Assembly: GCF_001898575.1 (NCBI RefSeq)
Contig: NZ_MKUD01000041.1
Span: 1-64,000, forward strand
Origin: Spirosoma sp. 48-14
GTDB lineage: Bacteria > Bacteroidota > Bacteroidia > Cytophagales > Spirosomataceae
Length of the DNA: 64,000 nt
Direction of reading: 5' to 3'
Below, piece after piece: positions 59,902 to 64,000 of the stretch. Within the stretch, counting starts at the first letter, position 1; every line of letters begins with the position of its first letter. The translations under genes were made by a program, and so were the position numbers. The notes beneath the pieces are model-generated. The model did not search any database. It worked only from the letters and a program-made list of their open reading frames with translations, and was not told the origin of the DNA.

Positions 59902-60861
59902 CTATTTATTGACTACGTTGACCGGATTGCCAGCCAGGTAGGCTTCCAGATTGGCTATGGTAATAGCCATCAGCCGGGATCGGGCTTCTTTGGTTGCCCA
60001 GGCAATGTGCGGGGTAATCAGGCAGTTTTTGGCCGTAAATAGCGGATTATCGGCAGCGGGTGGTTCAACCGACAGCACATCGATCCCTGCTCCGGCAATC
60101 ACATCGTTGTTGAGTGCATCGGCCAGATCCTGATCGACAATGATTGGCCCTCGGGATGTATTGAGCAGGAACGCCGTCGGCTTCATCCGCTTCAGGTTTT
60201 CCTGATTGATCAGGCCTTTGGTTTCGGGCGTCAGCGGGCAATGGATAGTCACCACATCCGATTGCTCCAGAATTTCCGGTACCTCGGCCCAGCGGAAGTT
60301 AGGACGGTGCGACTGGTCGGTCTGGTGGCGTTTGGAGCCGAGAATGTTCATGCCAAAAGCTGTGGCAATATCCCCGACTTTTTCGCCGATACTGCCGAAG
60401 CCAATGATGCCCATCGTTTTGCCTGCCAGTTCAATAAGGGGATAATCCCAATAACACCAATCGGCCGATTTAGCCCATTTACCGTCTTTTACAGTATCGC
60501 TGTGGTGCTTGACATGCTGGGTCAGTTCGAGCAACAGGGCAAATGTCAACTGTACGACCGACTCGGTTCCGTAGCCGGGTACGTTGCTGACCAGGATGCC
60601 TTTTTGTTTGGCCACCGCCGTGTCGACAATGTTGTAGCCCGTTGCCAGTACGCCTATAAATTTCAGGTTGGGCAGCTTGTTCAGGACTTCTTCGCCCAGC
60701 GGGGCCTTGTTGGTGAAAATAACTTCGGCGTCTTTGGCCCGCTCCAGTATTTTGTCGGCTGGTGTACGGTCATAAACAGTCAATTCGCCTAATTTTTCGA
60801 TACCTTCCCAGGTCAGATCGCCGGGGTTCAGGGTATATCCATCCAGTACTACAATCTTCAT
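59902..60861 (-). CDS. D-2-hydroxyacid dehydrogenase (glycerate dehydrogenase-like)
   Basis: A 319-residue NAD(P)-dependent enzyme: GVLATGYNIVDTAVAKQKGI, Rossmann loop GIIGFGSIGEKVG (about 148-160), LNTSRGPIIVD (catalytic Arg), DVLSVEPPAADNPL (Glu) and LITPHIAWAT (His). It reduces hydroxypyruvate or a similar 2-oxoacid. With the neighbouring glycerate kinase it would make 2-phosphoglycerate from hydroxypyruvate. Confidence 0.9.
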   Translation of the reverse strand: MKIVVLDGYTLNPGDLTWEGIEKLGELTVYDRTPADKILERAKDAEVIFTNKAPLGEEVLNKLPNLKFIGVLATGYNIVDTAVAKQKGILVSNVPGYGTESVVQLTFALLLELTQHVKHHSDTVKDGKWAKSADWCYWDYPLIELAGKTMGIIGFGSIGEKVGDIATAFGMNILGSKRHQTDQSHRPNFRWAEVPEILEQSDVVTIHCPLTPETKGLINQENLKRMKPTAFLLNTSRGPIIVDQDLADALNNDVIAGAGIDVLSVEPPAADNPLFTAKNCLITPHIAWATKEARSRLMAITIANLEAYLAGNPVNVVNK

Positions 60862-60905
60862 TTAAGGACTAATGAATAATGGTTAATGAATAATGGACAA
60901 TGGTT

Positions 60906-60988
60906 AATGGTTAATGAATAATGGTTAATGAATAATATAGTGGACGGCCAATTATTCATTATTCATTAACCATTATTCATTAACCATT
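60906..60988. repeat. Perfect 31-bp inverted repeat of TTAATGAATAATGG units
   Basis: Left arm 60906-60936 and right arm 60958-60988 are perfect complements of tandem units TTAATGAATAATGG. The preceding 60870-60905 holds more direct copies. The right arm overlaps the 3' end of the isomerase gene at 60973 and encodes its last residues MVNE and stop. Confidence 0.85.
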
Positions 60989-61866
60989 GCCCAGGCTTCG
61001 TTTAGGGTACGTTTGGCGTTGGCAATTACGACATCCGGGTCTTCATCGCCAAATGGTTTGACTTCAAAACTAAAGATTGGTGGGTTTTCCGTGTTGAGAT
61101 AGCCGATGTCGAGCAGCACTTTCAGATAATGCGTTACTTCGGCTACGTCGTTTTCGCCGTTGGGGAAGCCAAAGCGGGGGTGTACATCCCCGTAAGCAGG
61201 CATGTCGGGGCTTTTGACTACACAGTTGCCAACGTGCGCATGGGTGATGTAGTCTTTTACGGGTAGCAGCGATTCTTCAATGGTTTCGTGAATGAGCGGA
61301 ATGTGGCTCAAATCGACCATCAGCCCGAAATGATCGTGCGTCTTTCGCACCGCCTGTGCATACCGTAAAGCCAGATCTGCCGGTCCAATCAATGATTTTT
61401 TATCGACATCGTAATCGAACACTTCCAGCGAGATCTTCATATCGCCCTTGCTTTTGGCATAAGCGCAGATCTCATTCGTTGAATCGACCAGCAGGTCAAA
61501 CGCTTTTTCTTTGTTCGCTTCGTCGTAGTTGCCACTCAGAAACGAAAAGCCTGTAGCCCCCAGTTCATACGCCTGATCGATCCCTGCTTTTACGTTAGCG
61601 AGGGCTTTTTGACGCCCTTCTTCGTTGGTATCGTTGAGGTTAAGGCCTGTCGTGAGTAACCGGGGTTGGGCAGCAAAAGCTACCTGCATATGCGAGGCTT
61701 CCAGCAGGGATTTTACGCGCTGACGGGCAACTGGATCGTTGACGGTGGTAATTTCGATAGCCGTAAAATAATCGTCGAGTACTACTTTTTTGATGGTTTC
61801 AACAATTGGTCCATCGCCTTTCATGGTTTCGGGAAACGCCATAAAATGGACCAGGCCAACCTTCAT
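60973..61866 (-). CDS. TIM-barrel sugar phosphate isomerase/epimerase
   Basis: A 297-residue protein from ATG 61866 (MKVGLVHFMAFPETMKG); an upstream ATG at 61890 is open. Xylose-isomerase-like barrel: FTAIEITTVNDPVARQRVKS, GFSFLSGNYDEANKEK, MKISLEVFDYD (metal Glu), LMVDLSHIPLIHE (Asp and His), AHVGNCVV and FSFEVKPFGDED (Glu). Family members include hydroxypyruvate isomerase and keto-sugar epimerases. The final residues come from a repeat (see 60906-60988). Confidence 0.85.
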   Translation of the reverse strand: MKVGLVHFMAFPETMKGDGPIVETIKKVVLDDYFTAIEITTVNDPVARQRVKSLLEASHMQVAFAAQPRLLTTGLNLNDTNEEGRQKALANVKAGIDQAYELGATGFSFLSGNYDEANKEKAFDLLVDSTNEICAYAKSKGDMKISLEVFDYDVDKKSLIGPADLALRYAQAVRKTHDHFGLMVDLSHIPLIHETIEESLLPVKDYITHAHVGNCVVKSPDMPAYGDVHPRFGFPNGENDVAEVTHYLKVLLDIGYLNTENPPIFSFEVKPFGDEDPDVVIANAKRTLNEAWAMVNE

Positions 61867-61968
61867 GTAGTTACAAAGCGGAGCTGTCATAAATAAATCG
61901 TGTACTGGGAACGGATAAAAGGGTGTACGGTCTCTACCAATAGAGACGAAAAAGATAACCTGTACTAC

Positions 61969-63735
61969 TTAGTTGGCGTGAGCCGGAGTTTGTGCTTTCT
62001 TTTTAGTTGTCAGTACCGAGATGGCTAACACGGCCAGAAGAACAGCCAGACCGATGAGGTAGGTATACCCCTTCGATAAATCGGGAACCGCTGTGGCTTG
62101 AGTGCCCGCGACCTTTTCGTACGTCGGGATAATCCATTGAAATACGTAGGCTTGTCCGAGTGTGATCAGGCAGATAAAGCCCAGCATAATAAAACTGTGC
62201 TTGACCGTAAACCGGAACAGGGCCGACTCTTTACCGACCAGATCACCAGCCGCAGCGGCCACCGCAATCGACTGGGGCGAAATCATCTTACCGACCACGC
62301 CACCCGATACATTGGCCCCCACACTCACTACCGGAGGTACGCCAATCGACTCGGCAGTAGCGTACTGTAGTTTGCTGAACAGGGCGTTGGCCGAGGTATC
62401 CGACCCCGTAATAAACACACCCAGCCACCCCAGCACAGGTGCGAAAAAGGGAAACAAAACGCCCGTTTGGGCTAACGATTCTGCCAGGGTGAGGGTAATC
62501 CCGGAGTCGTTGACGATGTAGGCAAAAGCTAAGACCGAAGCGATGGTCAAAACAGGAAATCGAAGCTGATATAGCGTAGCACCAAAAACCTGTAGCCCCT
62601 GCCGGTAGGTCAGCCCAACCAGCGGAATGGCCACCAGCGAGGCAATCAGAATGGCCGTACCAGCCGCCGATAGGTAGTTGAACTTAAAGACTTTAGCCAG
62701 CAACGTACCATCCTGTCCCTGAATGGCCTTGTGTAAGCCCGGAAACTCGAACTGAAGTTGCCCGTGAGCATTGAGCACATCTTTGATCGACTGCAAACCC
62801 CAGAAAATCACCATAATGGTCAGGATCAGGAAGGGGCTCCAGGCTCGCAGTAATTGGCCCCCGGTGTAGTGAATCGAGCTATCGAAAGTAGCCGCTGGTT
62901 CGTTGGCAAATCGCCAAATGGTTTTGGGCTTCCAGAATCGCAGAAACGTCATCAGACTAATGATTGATCCCAATCCGGCAATCACATCCGGCAGGGCAGG
63001 GCCCAGATAGTTCGACGAAAACCACTGCAAAAAGGCAAACGAAACCCCGGAGACTAACACAGCGGGCATGACCTCCTGGGCTTTCCTGAATCCAGCGATA
63101 ATAGTCACCAGGTAAAACGGCAGGATCACCGACAGAATAGGCAGGGTGCGACCCACCATCTGGGAAATGGGCAGTTCGGGAATGCCCGACACCTGGGAGG
63201 CAACCGTGATGGGAATACCGATGGAGCCAAAGGCTACCGGAGCGGTATTGGCAATCAGGCAGATACCCGAAGCATAGAGGGGATTGAAGCCTAATCCGAC
63301 CAGCATGGCGGCTGTGATGGCGACGGGCGCTCCGAATCCAGCGGTCCCTTCCAGGAAAGCCCCGAAGGAGAAGGCGATGAGCAGGGCCTGGAGTCGTCTG
63401 TCGGAGGTGATGGAAGCCATGAAGTGTTTGATGATGTCGAACTGACCGGCTTTAACGGTGAGGTTAAAGAGGAATACGGCCATGATCACCAGCCAGCAGA
63501 TGGGAAACAATCCATAGAGCGCCCCGTGGGTAGCCGACAGCAGCGCGAGTTTGATAGGCATACCATAAATCGCAATGGCAATAATCATGGCAAGAGCCGT
63601 CGCGATGAGAGCAGCCTGATAGCCCTTCATCTTTCGTATAATGAGTGCCCAGAAAATGAACAGGATAGGCAGGGCAGCTACGGCTACCGACAGCGGCAGG
63701 TTGTCAAACGGGTCTATTACTTGTTTCCAGGTCAT
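61969..63735 (-). CDS. L-lactate permease family transporter
   Basis: A 588-residue carrier with about 13-14 helices: SFGAFLEGTAGFGAPVAITA (family signature), LIANTAPVAFGSIGIPITVA, LGWLGVFITGSDTSANALF, GANVSGGVVGKMISPQSIAV. LctP carriers import lactate and related 2-hydroxyacids with protons or sodium. It is followed by the isomerase and dehydrogenase genes, so glycerate or another hydroxyacid may be its substrate. Confidence 0.92.
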   Translation of the reverse strand: MTWKQVIDPFDNLPLSVAVAALPILFIFWALIIRKMKGYQAALIATALAMIIAIAIYGMPIKLALLSATHGALYGLFPICWLVIMAVFLFNLTVKAGQFDIIKHFMASITSDRRLQALLIAFSFGAFLEGTAGFGAPVAITAAMLVGLGFNPLYASGICLIANTAPVAFGSIGIPITVASQVSGIPELPISQMVGRTLPILSVILPFYLVTIIAGFRKAQEVMPAVLVSGVSFAFLQWFSSNYLGPALPDVIAGLGSIISLMTFLRFWKPKTIWRFANEPAATFDSSIHYTGGQLLRAWSPFLILTIMVIFWGLQSIKDVLNAHGQLQFEFPGLHKAIQGQDGTLLAKVFKFNYLSAAGTAILIASLVAIPLVGLTYRQGLQVFGATLYQLRFPVLTIASVLAFAYIVNDSGITLTLAESLAQTGVLFPFFAPVLGWLGVFITGSDTSANALFSKLQYATAESIGVPPVVSVGANVSGGVVGKMISPQSIAVAAAAGDLVGKESALFRFTVKHSFIMLGFICLITLGQAYVFQWIIPTYEKVAGTQATAVPDLSKGYTYLIGLAVLLAVLAISVLTTKKKAQTPAHAN

Positions 63736-63793
63736 GATTTGAAATGGTTATGTTCGTTTTGTGGTGTCGGTTTCTCAAAACCGACACCACTCA

Positions 63794-64000
63794 CTAGGCC
63801 AGATCCAGGGCTACAATTTCATGGTCGACAATTTTAGGGATTGCCACCATGACTTTGCCCCCTTTGATCTCAAATTTAGGTTTTTGCTCACTCATCAATA
63901 GCTTCACACCCGTCACTTTTACACCTGCCGGAACGGGCACCGAAACCTGAGCCTCTATGGGAATCAATTCCCGGAAAGGCCCTTTCATCATCATTGGATT
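63794..64000 (-). CDS. C-terminal part of a GHL6-like hydrolase, cut by the window edge
   Basis: The frame is open from the right edge to the stop at 63794, giving 68 residues: NPMMMKGPFRELIPIEAQVS, then a beta-rich stretch and a final IVDHEIVALDL. It is similar in layout to the C-terminus of the GHL6-like protein at 57636 (REPIPIQQTRIRF). The rest of the gene lies outside the window. It is transcribed into the lactate permease gene, so it may head the run. Confidence 0.55.
   Translation of the reverse strand, partial: NPMMMKGPFRELIPIEAQVSVPVPAGVKVTGVKLLMSEQKPKFEIKGGKVMVAIPKIVDHEIVALDLA

Noticed and set aside
1..64000. CRISPR arrays, tRNA or rRNA genes, classical insertion sequences
   Set aside because: No regularly spaced identical repeats, no cloverleaf with CCA-type end and no transposase gene were seen when reading both strands; a dedicated search could still find a tRNA.

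Overview
The window looks like a chromosome segment of a Bacteroidota bacterium of the order Cytophagales, most like Spirosoma and its relatives. The reasons are PorP/SprF and PorE-like envelope proteins, a FecR/ECF-sigma/STN-TonB-receptor trio, GbsR and DUF2167 proteins, GH43 and GHL6-type glycosidases, weak ribosome binding sites and long perfect-stem intergenic hairpins. The genus is an inference. No rRNA, tRNA, CRISPR array or classical insertion sequence was seen.

Bases 1-20,200 hold housekeeping and envelope genes: a PorP/SprF - PorE-like - PorP/SprF cluster, an AAA ATPase, a biotin carboxylase, a serine-palmitoyltransferase-like enzyme with a histone-H1-like protein, lipid and SDR enzymes, an orphan Imm5-like protein, two VOC proteins, a Crp/Fnr regulator and a secreted GH43 arabinanase pair.

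Bases 20,343-30,905 are the most interesting part. They form an integron-like array that does not use a classical IntI. A single-stranded-DNA-binding protein gene and a 550-residue tyrosine recombinase gene form a two-gene operon. The recombinase has three tandem N-terminal HARP-like repeats and lacks the IntI-specific insertion. Its 3' end faces an attI-like hairpin, followed by seven AT-rich gene cassettes. Each cassette ends in a 120-200 base imperfect palindrome. The cassette boundaries can be placed to the base: the first 8-9 bases of every cassette are complementary to the outer repeat of its own palindrome, and the cut always falls at G^TT, as in integrons. Cargo: a PD-(D/E)XK nuclease-like protein, a small exported protein, an SMI1/KNR4 protein, two unknown proteins, an AraC regulator with an SDR reductase, and a GIY-YIG-like protein. 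A 52-codon ORF crosses the attI-like site and overlaps the start codon of the first cassette gene.

Bases 31,071-49,600 return to chromosome-like content: argG, a family 9 glycosyltransferase, argC and a GNAT; a sugar-acid catabolic group (FAH-family hydrolase, lactonase, gluconokinase); an ECF sigma/FecR/TonB-receptor system followed by a PafA-type phosphatase; a lone sufB; and a small operon of two acidic proteins, DoxX and a lipoprotein.

Bases 49,600-64,000 carry an alpha/beta hydrolase, a GbsR-controlled membrane-protein group, an M23 peptidase, a kelch lipoprotein, a POT peptide transporter and an ECF sigma factor. The right end is a six-gene minus-strand run (GHL6-type hydrolase, lactate-permease-family carrier, TIM-barrel isomerase, 2-hydroxyacid dehydrogenase, second GHL6-type hydrolase, glycerate kinase). 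Together these could import and process a C3 hydroxyacid into 2-phosphoglycerate.
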